Positions 42,678 through 52,160 are shown, counted from the first letter of the stretch. The stretch is 64,000 nt of DNA from Agarivorans aestuarii (GCF_019670125.1 NZ_AP023033.1:2345001-2409000), one strand, 5' to 3'. The notes: generated from the sequence alone by a model not told the origin. Made by a program: numbers and translations.

Positions 42678-44693
42678 TTATTCGTCAACGAGCTTCCAAG
42701 TGCGGATCCAATCAACCTTCATGGTATTGTTGTTATCGTTAAGCAAGTCTGTTTTTTGCGGCAAACCACCTACCCAACTTGAGTCTTGGCTCCATAAGTC
42801 CCAAATAACAAACTGCTCTAGTGTAAACGGCTGTTGTGTAGTGACTTTATTAACCGGTTCACCGTTTAGATAAAACTGTACAGTGTGTTCATCTTTCCAC
42901 CATGCACCAAATACATGGTAATCATCTGTCCACAACACACCTTGCAAGGTGTTTTCATCTGACAAATCGGTACGGTTGTCCGAGTTGCCATGATTTCTTT
43001 CGGTTGAACCATTCTTTGCAATAAAGTACTGAGAGTTCATCTTCCACGGGAAATCTGGCTGACAATTACAGGTAGGAACCGGGTTAATTTCAATAATATC
43101 GATTTCGTCTCGATTATTTATATCGCCATTGTTTAACCAAAAAGTACTGTAGGCAGAGATATTGGCCACCTTAATGCGGCTCTCTGTGTACATAGGAAAC
43201 TTAATTTTGGCAACTGAACGTACACGAGAAGTTTCGAACCACTGATTAGGGCTATCAGCATTTAAGGTTGCTTGTATCCAAAGATTACCATCCGACACAC
43301 CCGAGTTTTTGTTCAACATGTTTACCGGGGTATTACCATAGTTCCAATTGGTTTTTATCCATTTGGCGCCATTCCAAAACTCAAACTCATCAGACAAACT
43401 TTCTACTTTTTCCCAACGCTTGCCTAAGGGCGTTGTATTGTTAAACGATACAAAGCTTGGCAAGTTAGCATCAGCGGTATTTACATCTATTACTCCTGGA
43501 GAGTTTGGCTCGCATCCGGTGTTATCAACGGTAACGCCAGGAGGTGTGTTAGGGCATTGATCAACATCATTGCTGACACCGTCATTGTCATCATCAAGTT
43601 GCGATTGCGCACAGCCATCTTGATTTACAGGCTGGTTGGCTGGAGTGTTAGGGCATAAATCATTTACGTCGAGTACCCCATCACCATCGCTATCTAGCAA
43701 AGGTGGATCAACCGGGTCTGTAGGCTCGCCTTGCCATTCCAATTTAAACGACGCTAAGTTCCACTGCCAGTCATTGCTACCCAGCGCGTGAATACGTAAC
43801 TTTTGCGTGCCGGCCGCTAAAGACACTTCGTTAGCTGGGCTAAGTTCAGTAAAATTGTCCCAGCCATAAGCGGGTACCGACGCTTGAGCATAAGACACCC
43901 AGCTGCCATTTTCTAATACTAAAAGCTCAATCTGTACGTTTGACGTAATCGCTGTTCCCACATTAAAAGTAACCAGGTACTTTCCTGCACGGTCAATATC
44001 TACGTTGTAGTCTACAAAGTCGCCGCTATTAATATAATTAATCGCCGACTGCCCCGCTACGCTGTAGATGCTTACTGGGCTTTGCTGATTATCATCAAAA
44101 CTGCCACCTTGACTTACAAAGTCGGCGGCTTGAACCGTAATGGTGCCACTAGGATCGCTAGCAACATTTTCGTCATAGATAAAACGAAACTCTTGGTTAG
44201 GATGGTCGGCTAAGCAGGTCCATTGGTGGAACTCTGAGCCTTTATCGGTATATGCACCCTCTACGTCGAGGCATTTTTCGGTGGCACGGTTTTTAAGTTT
44301 AAACCAACCATTATTCATATCTTGCAGTGACCATTGCTGATTAACACTAGCATCTGCACAAGTAAGTTGCTGAATACGCGCGCCGTTTGCAGAGTCACTA
44401 TTCGCAACCTCTAAACACTTTTGGCTTGTTTTGGTTTTAATACTGTAAAAACCCTCGCCGCGCTCAACAAACTCAAGCCGTTGGTTTCTGTTGTTTTCTC
44501 CGCAAGTCCATTGGCTAAAACCAGAAAAATTAGCAGTGTTTCCCCCGGTCAAATCAATACACATTCCGCTATGTCGAATCTCAACATTACGAAAATCTGC
44601 ATTACTTACTGTAACGGCATGCACAGCATTGCTCGCCGAAAAAGCAAACGCCAAGGCAATGCCTAGCGAAAGATTATTTTTACGAATCATCAT
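42678..44693 (-). CDS. Secreted GH16 agarase/porphyranase-type enzyme with ricin-lectin, CBM6 and TSP3 modules
   Basis: 671 residues from ATG 44693 (MMIRKNNLSLG), which has GGA at the right distance; a frame reaching 44792 has no such site. Order: Sec signal (about 1-27), ricin-type lectin with three CL/ID..QW repeats (CIDLTG, CLEVAN, CLDVEG), a CBM6-like sandwich (ITVQAADFVSQGG...), two calcium-binding thrombospondin type-3 repeats (DSDGDGVLDVNDLCPNTP, DDDNDGVSNDVDQCPNTP), then GH16 with the catalytic EIDIIE. The ending DSSWVGGLPQKTDLLN resembles beta-agarases; porphyranase or carrageenase is not excluded. Confidence 0.88.
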   Translation of the reverse strand: MMIRKNNLSLGIALAFAFSASNAVHAVTVSNADFRNVEIRHSGMCIDLTGGNTANFSGFSQWTCGENNRNQRLEFVERGEGFYSIKTKTSQKCLEVANSDSANGARIQQLTCADASVNQQWSLQDMNNGWFKLKNRATEKCLDVEGAYTDKGSEFHQWTCLADHPNQEFRFIYDENVASDPSGTITVQAADFVSQGGSFDDNQQSPVSIYSVAGQSAINYINSGDFVDYNVDIDRAGKYLVTFNVGTAITSNVQIELLVLENGSWVSYAQASVPAYGWDNFTELSPANEVSLAAGTQKLRIHALGSNDWQWNLASFKLEWQGEPTDPVDPPLLDSDGDGVLDVNDLCPNTPANQPVNQDGCAQSQLDDDNDGVSNDVDQCPNTPPGVTVDNTGCEPNSPGVIDVNTADANLPSFVSFNNTTPLGKRWEKVESLSDEFEFWNGAKWIKTNWNYGNTPVNMLNKNSGVSDGNLWIQATLNADSPNQWFETSRVRSVAKIKFPMYTESRIKVANISAYSTFWLNNGDINNRDEIDIIEINPVPTCNCQPDFPWKMNSQYFIAKNGSTERNHGNSDNRTDLSDENTLQGVLWTDDYHVFGAWWKDEHTVQFYLNGEPVNKVTTQQPFTLEQFVIWDLWSQDSSWVGGLPQKTDLLNDNNNTMKVDWIRTWKLVDE

Positions 44694-45307
44694 ATATTCC
44701 ATTATGTTTTGGCCAATCACATTTAGTTCAAAAACCGAACAGTAGCCTAGAAACAAAACAAATAGAAATAAAAAATTAGCCAATAAAAACAATCAATTAA
44801 ATTACAAAATCACAATAATTACTAAGCCATAAATAGTACTTAATAAAGCCATTTTAAAAGTGAGGAGTAGATCATTTAAGTAAACATTTTCAAAAATATT
44901 TAGACCTAATTTAGCGTGAATAAAGAGGAAGTTTTTAAGTATTATATTAGGGTCTGTTGATCTTTGGTGTTGAAATTTTGTTCGAGATAAGCGGGCTTTA
45001 ATCGCGGCGAGCACTTAGAAGCCTAGTGGGCTAAGCAAGAAGTGCTTAACAAAGAGTAAAGTTCGCTTATACGAACCCTTCGGGCAGCATTTCTTAGCCA
45101 TTTATTCAGCGTTAGCGAGTTATTATTAAGCCCACTTAACTGCACACTCACTGCCTTGCCTAAATTGCTAATAAATTGCTGCAAAAACCATCAGCAAAGA
45201 TCAACAGACCCTAGTAATTATCTAAAAGATAATTTCGCTTAGTTGCTGATTAACAGCAAAGACCAAGTAGCGACAAGCATGCGCAAACAATAAACGGCCT
45301 GGCAGTA
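44694..45307. other. Intergenic region GH16 / rseC with repeat element
   Basis: 614 bp. 44694-44947 is very AT-rich and should hold the GH16 promoter. 44948-45213 is the second 266-bp element. 45214-45307 shows nothing. A 70-codon frame at 44802-45014 runs into the element and is not a gene. Confidence 0.7.
44948..45213. mobile_element. Miniature inverted-repeat element (MITE), copy 2
   Basis: 266 bp, same orientation and length as the copy at 17141-17406, with about 16 mismatches and no indels by eye. Ends GGGTCTGTTGATCTTTG and CAAAGATCAACAGACCC, flanked by TA on both sides. As YTAR the flanks are TTAG and CTAG, so the TA interpretation is exact in both copies and the YTAR one only in copy 1. 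No transposase ORF. Confidence 0.85.
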
Positions 45308-45745
45308 TTACGCTGTGGGTTTAAGCGATAGTTTGTTGCGTAGCTCAGAGGCTAAACCACGCGATAAGCGTCGACTTACCAGTAAACCCAATACAAAACC
45401 CAAACAAGCAAAACCGGCACAGGCAATATCAAGTAAAGATGGTTCAAGAAAAAACAGTAATTGATTAGTGATCAGCGCAAAGCTTATTAAACCAAACAAT
45501 GCAGGCATTAAGGCTGCCAAAATAGCTTTGAGTAGAAAGCTATCTTGGCAATTAAGGGTAATGTTTTGACCAAGTTCTAAACCTTGAGTGGCAGAGAATT
45601 CTGCATTAAGTAGGTTTGGTGACTCTGGATTAACGGTTAAGCAACTGCTCTTACTGGCGCACGAAGTACAAGCACTGGCACGCTGCCCTTGCAACACAAC
45701 CTTGCCTTTGTCGACACTAATTACCTGCATGCTAATCTGCGCCAT
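45308..45745 (-). CDS. rseC: RseC/MucC family membrane protein
   Basis: 145 residues from ATG 45745, with AGAGGTAG upstream. The N-terminal Cys-rich motif CTSCASKSSCLTVN and two central transmembrane helices (about 75-95, 105-125) are typical of RseC. In E. coli RseC acts with Rsx/Rnf in reducing SoxR. In diazotrophs an RseC-like protein next to nif or rnf genes is thought to support Rnf function. Last gene of nifE-N-X-fdxB-rseC. Confidence 0.85.
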   Translation of the reverse strand: MAQISMQVISVDKGKVVLQGQRASACTSCASKSSCLTVNPESPNLLNAEFSATQGLELGQNITLNCQDSFLLKAILAALMPALFGLISFALITNQLLFFLEPSLLDIACAGFACLGFVLGLLVSRRLSRGLASELRNKLSLKPTA

Positions 45746-45758
45746 AGATACTACCTCT

Positions 45759-46064
45759 TTACACCAACGCACTGGCAGGCGTATGGGTATGACAATTTTT
45801 GGCGCAAACGGTAGAGCAAGCCGCGCAGCCGATACAATCGCCAGCGTTGGCTAATTCCATCACCATTACTACGTCGTCTTCATAATCGTCAAACGCTTCA
45901 TCGTCTTCGTCAATTTCACGCTCAACTAGATCAAATACGTCACGAGGACATACTTTGTAGCAACGCCCACAGCCTATACAAGCATCTTGATCTAGCGCTG
46001 TTACAAATTGCGGCTCCCAGGGCGTTCCATCGCGGGTTAAGCCCATGTATGTTTTATCACTCAT
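45759..46064 (-). CDS. fdxB: Nif-specific ferredoxin III (FdxB)
   Basis: 101-residue 2[4Fe-4S] ferredoxin with motifs CIGCGRCYKVCP (about 30-41) and CIGCAACSTVCAKNC (about 77). An acidic insertion, EIDEDDEAFDDYEDD, separates them. The start TRDGTPWEPQFVTALD is the signature of the FdxB type found with nifE-N-X. It follows nifX by 33 bp. Confidence 0.92.
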   Translation of the reverse strand: MSDKTYMGLTRDGTPWEPQFVTALDQDACIGCGRCYKVCPRDVFDLVEREIDEDDEAFDDYEDDVVMVMELANAGDCIGCAACSTVCAKNCHTHTPASALV

Positions 46065-46097
46065 TATTTTTTCCTTATTTTGAAAGTTAATCTTGCC

Positions 46098-46568
46098 CTA
46101 CCAGGGCTCGTCTAATAATTCGTTGAGACGTTGCTCTTGTTGCTGCGGGTCGAGGTTTTGGGAGTACATCCAAGGGAGGGGTTGATGTATAAACTGCAAG
46201 TGAATGTCGCCTAACAACACGCTTAGCTCGGTGTCGCTATCAACCATTAAACTGCAAATCCCTTGCTGTTTAAGCAACTCATTTGCGCTATGGCCACAAG
46301 CATTGCTAAAAACAGCAGCGCAGCCAGCTAAGGCATCAATTCGTTGTTTTAAACGGCCTTTGTCGTGACCTGGTTTTGCTTGGTCAAACTGTAGAGCCTC
46401 TAACAGTTGAATGTGGTGTTCACCAAAGCCATACACCAAAAAGGTATGGGCACTGCCAAAATGCTGATCGACACAATGTTTACTTTCGCTGGCAAACGCT
46501 ACTTTAAAAACATGTTCACGCTGCTGGCCATCTTCAATCACTCTTAGCTGTCTTTGCATCGCATTCAT
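46098..46568 (-). CDS. nifX: NifX, NifB-co/VK-cluster carrier
   Basis: 156 residues of the NifX/NafY/NifB-C family, which shuttles FeMo-co precursors between NifB and NifEN. Landmarks: FKVAFASESKHCVDQHFGSAHTFLVYGF (about 22-49) and CAAVFSNACGHSANELLKQQGI. The order nifE-nifN-nifX is canonical; it starts 9 bp after nifN. Confidence 0.92.
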   Translation of the reverse strand: MNAMQRQLRVIEDGQQREHVFKVAFASESKHCVDQHFGSAHTFLVYGFGEHHIQLLEALQFDQAKPGHDKGRLKQRIDALAGCAAVFSNACGHSANELLKQQGICSLMVDSDTELSVLLGDIHLQFIHQPLPWMYSQNLDPQQQEQRLNELLDEPW

Positions 46569-46577
46569 AGTTAACCC

Positions 46578-47963
46578 CTAGCTGCTCAAGGCTGGCTGAG
46601 TGCAGCTAGATGGCTCAAAGCGATAGCTACTTTTATGAGCTGGTACTTCATCTTGATGGTTTGCTTTAAGTAAATTAGCCATTGCAAACAAGCGTTGCCG
46701 GGCACCTTCATAGCCCACTTGCAAAATATCACTATTACCAAACCGGTCGTGGCAAGGGAATCCCGCGCGTAACACTGGCGTATGCGGTTCGCACATGTTG
46801 GCACAGTGAGTATTACCTACAATCAGCTCACATACATCAACGCACGTTTCCAAATCTGACAAATCCCCGACAACTACACTGTTCGTTTTTAGCTGCGGTA
46901 AACTTGTCACATTAAGCGTGGTAACCACTCGCTCAACACTTGCTCCTACCTCAGAAAAAACCTCGCAATAACCTGCAGCAAGGTCTGGCTCAAGTGCGAT
47001 GGCCACTTTAGCGTCACTTAACAAAAAGTGGCTATCAAGAAAGGCATCTTGCAGCCGTTTACGCTGCCGAGTAATCCATTGTGGAACGGGTTTGTTAGAC
47101 AGCTCGGCAAGTTTCATTACCAATTGGTCGGTCTGCTGCATGCCCATTCCTGTTCCCATGAATAAAGTTGGTACTTGGTAATGCTTTTCTAGCACACTTG
47201 CAGCTGGCAACATCGACTCACCAAACACCAAACTTGCTTTACTGTGAATACAACTCGCAAGCTGACTTAAACCAGTACCACCTGTGGAAGTGACCGAAAA
47301 GTCATCATCAGCTAAGTGCCCGTCTAAAGAATCGCTAAGATTGGGTACTAACACCGGGTTAAAGCCAAAGGCTTCACAATAGCGGGCTATTAACTCCAAA
47401 TCGGCACTGGTTAAAGCACAGGACACAAAAACATTTAATTGCTGAATGGTTGAATCGAGTTTTGGCACACTTAGTTGCTTTTCAACTAATAACTGCTGCA
47501 TGCATGCTTCAATAGTACTGGCAAACCCACTTTGCATAGACCCGGTAAAATCTGGAGTATTTACGCTTACAATCCGCTTGTTCGAAAACTGAGGATGTTG
47601 CGTTTTAAACTCTCGCACAACCCTGGTTACATCGCAGCCCTGCATCTCGGTTAAACCTGTTGTCATCACCACGATAAGTGCAGCTTGGTGCTTTTCGCAC
47701 AGTAATTTAAGTGCACTTGATAAGTTGTCGTCACCGCCCATAACAGCTGCGATATGATCAATGGCAGTGTTTTGCAGCGGAATGGGTTCTCGGTAATGTT
47801 GAATCAAATACACTTTTGCGAACGCCCCGCAGCCCTGCGAACCGTGCATTAAAGGAATTGAATTATCTAAACCCATACATGCCAATGTAGCGCCAGTGGC
47901 GGCACTGGTTTTTAAAGCTTGCTCAACCAATGCGCTGCGTTTAACTGATACTTTATTTGTCAT
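46578..47963 (-). CDS. nifN: FeMo-co scaffold subunit NifN
   Basis: 461 residues, NifK paralogue forming NifEN, the scaffold on which the FeMo-co precursor matures. Features: TSAATGATLACMGLDNSIPLMHGSQGCGAFAKVY (Cys ligands, about 18-51), EMQGCDVTRVV, GFPCHDRFGNSDILQVGYEGAR. Starts 1 bp after the nifE stop. Confidence 0.94.
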   Translation of the reverse strand: MTNKVSVKRSALVEQALKTSAATGATLACMGLDNSIPLMHGSQGCGAFAKVYLIQHYREPIPLQNTAIDHIAAVMGGDDNLSSALKLLCEKHQAALIVVMTTGLTEMQGCDVTRVVREFKTQHPQFSNKRIVSVNTPDFTGSMQSGFASTIEACMQQLLVEKQLSVPKLDSTIQQLNVFVSCALTSADLELIARYCEAFGFNPVLVPNLSDSLDGHLADDDFSVTSTGGTGLSQLASCIHSKASLVFGESMLPAASVLEKHYQVPTLFMGTGMGMQQTDQLVMKLAELSNKPVPQWITRQRKRLQDAFLDSHFLLSDAKVAIALEPDLAAGYCEVFSEVGASVERVVTTLNVTSLPQLKTNSVVVGDLSDLETCVDVCELIVGNTHCANMCEPHTPVLRAGFPCHDRFGNSDILQVGYEGARQRLFAMANLLKANHQDEVPAHKSSYRFEPSSCTQPALSS

Positions 47964-47964
47964 G

Positions 47965-49362
47965 TTACTTCTCCCCTACAGGCGCACTGCTGGTCCACGG
48001 CGGGTTACTGGTTACTAACGGCCAAATGGCACTGTCTAAGGTACGGCAAAGCTCTTTAGCAAAAGTAAGCATGCCTTGATAACCCGCGTAGGCATGTTCA
48101 CGTTCTTGATTAATATCTAGAAACGGCAGACGCGCTTTTAAGGCGGTATACATGTTACGCCCGCCGGCAATCATTAAATCGGCGTTATGTTGTTGAGCTA
48201 CATTGAGCAGATTTCGGGCGCCGCCTTCATCTAGCATCAGCGCATCTTCACCCATGATTTGCTTAATTCTTGCTTTGTCTTCTGCTGTCGATTTCTTGGT
48301 TCCGGTAGCTACAACGCTAATACCTAGCTCTTGTAAAGCGGAAACGATAGACCAAGACTTAACACCACCGGTATACAGCAAAGCCTTTTTGCCTTTTAGA
48401 CGTTCTATGTAAGGTTGTAGTTGCAGCCGGATCAACGCTTCTTGCTGAGCAATAAGCACTTCGGTTTCTCGGCTCACTTGAGGGTCATCCAACAACTTGG
48501 CAAAACTACGCAACGAAGCAGAGGTATCCTCAATGCCATAAAAACTGCCTTCAAACCACTGAATGTTCCAGCGTTCTTGCAACATACGCGCGACATTAAT
48601 TTGCGCTCTGGAACACACCACCATGGCAACATCGGCCTGGTGCATGGTTTGTATCTCGTGAAAGCGAGTATCCCCTGACATGCAACTTAATACTCGATAA
48701 CCTAAACGTTCTAATAGAGGAGATACGTGCCAAAATTCACCTGCAATATTGTATTCACCAATCAACACAATATCGTTCACCCGCCTTGTCGGATCGTGAC
48801 GCATAAAAGGTTTCTCTGGCGGGTCTATGGTGCCCACCACCTGCTTAACCATCACTTCACCAGCTATCCGGTTACCTAGGTTTTTGCTGCCATAAAAGCC
48901 TGCTGCATCTACCGCTATAACTGGAATATTCCATCGGCTTTGAGCCAATTTACAAATAGCCTCTACATCGTTTCCTTCAAGAGCGGGTACACAAGTGACA
49001 TATACAAAAACTGCTGGAGGGGAATGTTTTTCTATGACCGTTTTTATCGCGTGTAACAAACGCTTCTCGGCCCGCCCCATAATCACGTCTTGCTCATTTA
49101 AGTCGGTAGTAAAACCCAAGCGAAATAAATTGCGGCCCGATGCGCGAGTGCCTCTGTTGTTCCAGCTATTGCCCGCACAAGCTATAGGCCCATGAACAAT
49201 ATGGGCAACATCGGCAATCGGTAACAAGGTAATCTGCGCGCCATCAAAACTACAACCGCCTGCGGTTGCCCCAGGTACTGGTCTAGCACAGCCAGATTTT
49301 TCTCCAGTGTTATGCTCGCAAGCAGGTTCATCTAATAACTCGGCTATGTCGCTTCGCTTCAT
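47965..49362 (-). CDS. nifE: FeMo-co scaffold subunit NifE
   Basis: 465 residues, NifD paralogue. Features: ISKRA-type start missing, but [47 protein letters not shown] (about 25-70, cluster Cys), [49 protein letters not shown]. Heads the operon nifE-N-X-fdxB-rseC behind a sigma-54 promoter and a NifA site. Confidence 0.95.
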   Translation of the reverse strand: MKRSDIAELLDEPACEHNTGEKSGCARPVPGATAGGCSFDGAQITLLPIADVAHIVHGPIACAGNSWNNRGTRASGRNLFRLGFTTDLNEQDVIMGRAEKRLLHAIKTVIEKHSPPAVFVYVTCVPALEGNDVEAICKLAQSRWNIPVIAVDAAGFYGSKNLGNRIAGEVMVKQVVGTIDPPEKPFMRHDPTRRVNDIVLIGEYNIAGEFWHVSPLLERLGYRVLSCMSGDTRFHEIQTMHQADVAMVVCSRAQINVARMLQERWNIQWFEGSFYGIEDTSASLRSFAKLLDDPQVSRETEVLIAQQEALIRLQLQPYIERLKGKKALLYTGGVKSWSIVSALQELGISVVATGTKKSTAEDKARIKQIMGEDALMLDEGGARNLLNVAQQHNADLMIAGGRNMYTALKARLPFLDINQEREHAYAGYQGMLTFAKELCRTLDSAIWPLVTSNPPWTSSAPVGEK

Positions 49363-49409
49363 GCTTACACCTCACAACAACTATTTGGATCAATGACTAA
49401 TTGTTGTAT

Positions 49410-49426
49410 TGCAAAGCGTATTCCAT
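49410..49426 (-). promoter_or_regulatory. Sigma-54 promoter of nifENX
   Basis: Reading leftward: ATGGAATACGCTTTGCA, with GG and GC correctly spaced and TTGCA consensus. 48 bp upstream of the nifE ATG. Confidence 0.85.
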
Positions 49427-49467
49427 AGGAGAATAGCGGTATTAGGGGCTTTGAACGGCAGACTATT

Positions 49468-49483
49468 TGTCGTAATTGCTACA
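49468..49483. promoter_or_regulatory. NifA upstream activator site for nifE
   Basis: TGT-CGTAATTGCT-ACA, a perfect match, 41 bp upstream of the -24 box, closer than at the other nif promoters. Confidence 0.75.
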
Positions 49484-49540
49484 AACCATAACGACTAGAA
49501 CAATATGTGGGAAATAGTGCGACTTTGTCGAACTGAGTAA

Positions 49541-49562
49541 GTCGCCCGTAATATTGGGCGAC
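49541..49562 (-). terminator. Hairpin after the diguanylate cyclase gene
   Basis: GTCGCCC / GGGCGAC, a GC-rich 7-bp stem with an 8-nt loop, 52 bp past the end of the cyclase gene and upstream of the nifE control region. The T tract is poor. Confidence 0.55.
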
Positions 49563-49613
49563 TATCGTAAGAAGAAGTGGCAAATAGCTAGTTTGTAGTA
49601 CTCAAAAAATCTG

Positions 49614-50702
49614 TTAAACAGAAAAGTCTTCAATAGAACCACTACGCGTTACTACTTTATTGCGTCCAGTTTCTTTTGCTTCATAGAGGGCTTGGTCGGC
49701 AATCGCGATCATTTTGTCCGCTAGCATTTCAAAATCACTGGGTAAACTGCTTTCATTAAAGCCGAGATAATAAGCACCAATAGATACGGTAATTGGATCT
49801 TCTGTTAGCTTAATACTGCCAATCGCCTTCATCACCCGACTAAATACCTTTGCACAACCGTTTAAATTGCTATTGGGCAACCAAATTAGGAATTCTTCTC
49901 CACCCAAACGAGCAACAAAGTCATAGTCTCTTAAGGAATTGCTAATTTGCTTCGCGGTTTCGACTAATGCTTTGTCACCAAGCTGATGACCGAAGGTATC
50001 ATTGAGTTTTTTGAAGTGATCAATATCCACAATTGCTAAGGTGCCCTCGCCGCCAGTTCGGCTTAACAAGTTCATACTTTTCTTTAGCTTTTTGTACATC
50101 CCACGGCGATTTGGTATCTCGGTTAAGCTGTCGTAGTTCGCTAATCGTTTTAGCTTTTGATTAAGTTTGTTTAGCTGCTCTTCTTGTTGCCTGCGAATCA
50201 GTTCTACTTCTATCCATGAAGCCATTAATTGCACCGCATCAATATCAATTTCTTGGAAGTGACGAGGATAAGGAGCAGGACTAGAAAAATTTAGGGTTCC
50301 GTAGAGTTCACCATTTAAACGAATAGGCATACCAATGTAAGACTCTAAACCAAATGCTTTGTAAGCCGGATGCCTGGCGTACATATCATGTTCACCAATG
50401 TATTCTAGAGCTACCGGTGCTTGGGCTTCACAGGTGATTCCACAGTATGTGGTATCCAAGGTAAAACGATCGCCAGCTTTGAGCTCAACAGCCTCTGGAG
50501 TGACGCAATATTGGACAACATAGTCGTTTCCCTGAATCTTGGACAAAATAGCGATATCTAAGTTAAAACGCTCTAAGCCCATTTGAAGCAGTGCCAAGAT
50601 TTGTGCTTCGAAGCCTTGGTTATGTGCATTTGTCACTTGATACAAACGACGAATAACTTGTTCGCTGCTAGTGTTAGCCTGATTAAGACAGGTTGTTGAC
50701 AT
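49614..50702 (-). CDS. GAF-GGDEF diguanylate cyclase
   Basis: 362 residues: an N-terminal GAF domain (about 20-170; DTTYCGITCEAQAPVALEYIGE, GMPIRLNGELYGTLNFSSP), a short coiled coil, and a GGDEF domain with active site GGEEF (267-271) and an inhibitory I-site RDYD (258-261) five residues before it. Predicted to make cyclic-di-GMP under product inhibition. No transmembrane segment. It stands alone between nif blocks. Confidence 0.92.
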   Translation of the reverse strand: MSTTCLNQANTSSEQVIRRLYQVTNAHNQGFEAQILALLQMGLERFNLDIAILSKIQGNDYVVQYCVTPEAVELKAGDRFTLDTTYCGITCEAQAPVALEYIGEHDMYARHPAYKAFGLESYIGMPIRLNGELYGTLNFSSPAPYPRHFQEIDIDAVQLMASWIEVELIRRQQEEQLNKLNQKLKRLANYDSLTEIPNRRGMYKKLKKSMNLLSRTGGEGTLAIVDIDHFKKLNDTFGHQLGDKALVETAKQISNSLRDYDFVARLGGEEFLIWLPNSNLNGCAKVFSRVMKAIGSIKLTEDPITVSIGAYYLGFNESSLPSDFEMLADKMIAIADQALYEAKETGRNKVVTRSGSIEDFSV

Positions 50703-50942
50703 GCATTAAGTCCTTTAAATATTGGATTAAAACAGTATTTACTAACAATAGTATAACTAGCTTGTTTACACATGAATAGCGTTAAAACTCGTTAAGAATT
50801 AACCAACTAACAGTTCTCAATTAATGTTCGATCTACCTCACTCTACAGCGCCACTTAACCAATGGGGCTTAATTTGGTTTAGAGCAAATTTTTACTATTT
50901 TACTTGTTATAAACTGCTGCAAACTTTAGAAAGGATCCGGTG

Positions 50943-51479
50943 ATGAAACTATCGCTTTTTAACGTGAGTTTAGCGAACCCCGTTACCCAGTTATTTGAAC
51001 AAGTATTTGCTGACTCTGAAGGCGCAGAAGAAGGCCAGTTAATAAAAGCTTTAGTCGCTGAAATGATAGAGACTACACCAGAGCAAGACTTAATTGGCTT
51101 TGTAGCAAGCACAAACGAAGAAATGGCGGGTTGTATCTTTTTTAGCCGCATGTTGCTCGCATCTAACGACGTGGCGTTTATATTGTCTCCGGTGGCTATA
51201 GCTACCAAGCAGCAAGGCCAAGGTGTGGGCCAAAAGCTGATAAATTACGGTGTGGAGCAATTACGCAAGCTAGATGTAGATTTGTTAATCACTTATGGCG
51301 ACCCAAACTTTTATGGCAAAGTTGGCTTTAAGCAAATTACCGAGCAACAAATCAAAGCACCATGTAAGTTAAGCCACCCAGAAGGGTGGTTAGCGCAAAG
51401 CCTGTCCAATCAAGAAATCCCCAATATCAAAGGGTCAAGCCAATGTGTTGCCGCACTAAATAAACAAAAGTACTGGTAA
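50943..51479 (+). CDS. GNAT-family N-acetyltransferase (YhbS-like)
   Basis: 178 residues from ATG 50943, with AAAGGA upstream (an in-frame GTG precedes by one codon). The acetyl-CoA loop is visible as LSPVAIATKQQGQGVGQKLINYG (Q-x2-G-x-G), followed by YGDPNFYGKVGFK. This YhbS/COG3153-like pattern is widespread; substrate unknown. Confidence 0.87.
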   Translation: MKLSLFNVSLANPVTQLFEQVFADSEGAEEGQLIKALVAEMIETTPEQDLIGFVASTNEEMAGCIFFSRMLLASNDVAFILSPVAIATKQQGQGVGQKLINYGVEQLRKLDVDLLITYGDPNFYGKVGFKQITEQQIKAPCKLSHPEGWLAQSLSNQEIPNIKGSSQCVAALNKQKYW

Positions 51480-51483
51480 GCGA

Positions 51484-51508
51484 AAGCCCAAGTTGCCAAC
51501 TTGGGTTT
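51484..51508 (+). terminator. Terminator-like hairpin after the GNAT gene
   Basis: AAGCCCAAGTT / AACTTGGGTTT, an 11-bp stem with one G-U pair and a 3-nt loop, 4 bp after the stop codon. The T tract is short. Confidence 0.65.
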
Positions 51509-51578
51509 GCATTGGTACTTAGCCAACTAACAACAAATACTAAGCCCTTAAAGTGCTTACTTTAGCTATTTAGCTCAA

Positions 51579-52064
51579 CTAACTACCGGCAAGCTTTGCC
51601 AGTAAATGGTTTAGCTGTTTTTGCTCATCGCTACTTAATACCGACATAAACTGTTGTTCTTGATCATGTAGCTCAAGTGTTACTTGCTCAATAAGCTGCT
51701 TACCTTTGTTGCTCAACTTAACCAGCTTACTGCGTTTGTCTTCAGGATTATCCACCCTTTCAACCAAACCTGCCTTGGTAACTCGATTCAATACTTTAGT
51801 AAGCCCGCCAGAACTGAACAACATAGCACTGTATAACTCGGTAGGTGTTAAACAGTAAGGTGCTGGGTGTCGCCTTAAAGTGACTAAAATACCAAAATCA
51901 GCAGCTTGTAGCTGATGTTGACCTATCAGCTGTTCCATTGCTTGGCTAAGCGCATGCTGGGTACGAACCATTCGTAGTATCGCAGGAGTGATAGTGCTGT
52001 AGGCTTCTGGCCAGTTTTTTTGAGTGGAGCTTAAAATGCTAGTGATGCTTTCTTGATGCTTCAA
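51579..52064 (-). CDS. MarR-family repressor
   Basis: 161 residues with the MarR winged helix (QLQAADFGILVTLRRHPAPYCLTPTELYSAMLFSSGGLTKVLNRVTKAGLVERVDNPEDKRSKLVKLSNKGKQLIEQ), including the DxRS/K wing. Divergent from an MFS drug transporter; two palindromic sites lie between them, so it most likely represses both. Confidence 0.92.
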   Translation of the reverse strand: MKHQESITSILSSTQKNWPEAYSTITPAILRMVRTQHALSQAMEQLIGQHQLQAADFGILVTLRRHPAPYCLTPTELYSAMLFSSGGLTKVLNRVTKAGLVERVDNPEDKRSKLVKLSNKGKQLIEQVTLELHDQEQQFMSVLSSDEQKQLNHLLAKLAGS

Positions 52065-52099
52065 TATTGGTTCTCGGTTAGTAAGCTACGCCTTCAATA

Positions 52100-52117
52100 T
52101 ATCTTGCCAGAAAGATA
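52100..52117. promoter_or_regulatory. MarR operator 1 (imperfect palindrome)
   Basis: TATCTTGCCAGAAAGATA, an imperfect copy of the neighbouring operator; the centres of the two are 30 bp apart, about three helical turns, on the same face. Confidence 0.7.
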
Positions 52118-52129
52118 AACTCCAGATAA

Positions 52130-52147
52130 TATCTTTCTAGAAAGATA
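52130..52147. promoter_or_regulatory. MarR operator 2 (perfect palindrome)
   Basis: TATCTTTCTAGAAAGATA, a perfect 18-bp palindrome 13 bp before the MFS start codon, overlapping the leader. Typical size for MarR-type sites. Confidence 0.75.
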
Positions 52148-52160
52148 AATAGGTAAGCTT

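Noticed and set aside
44802..45014. 70-codon frame upstream of the GH16 gene
   Set aside because: It begins inside the repeat element and has AT-rich, low-complexity content with no start signal.
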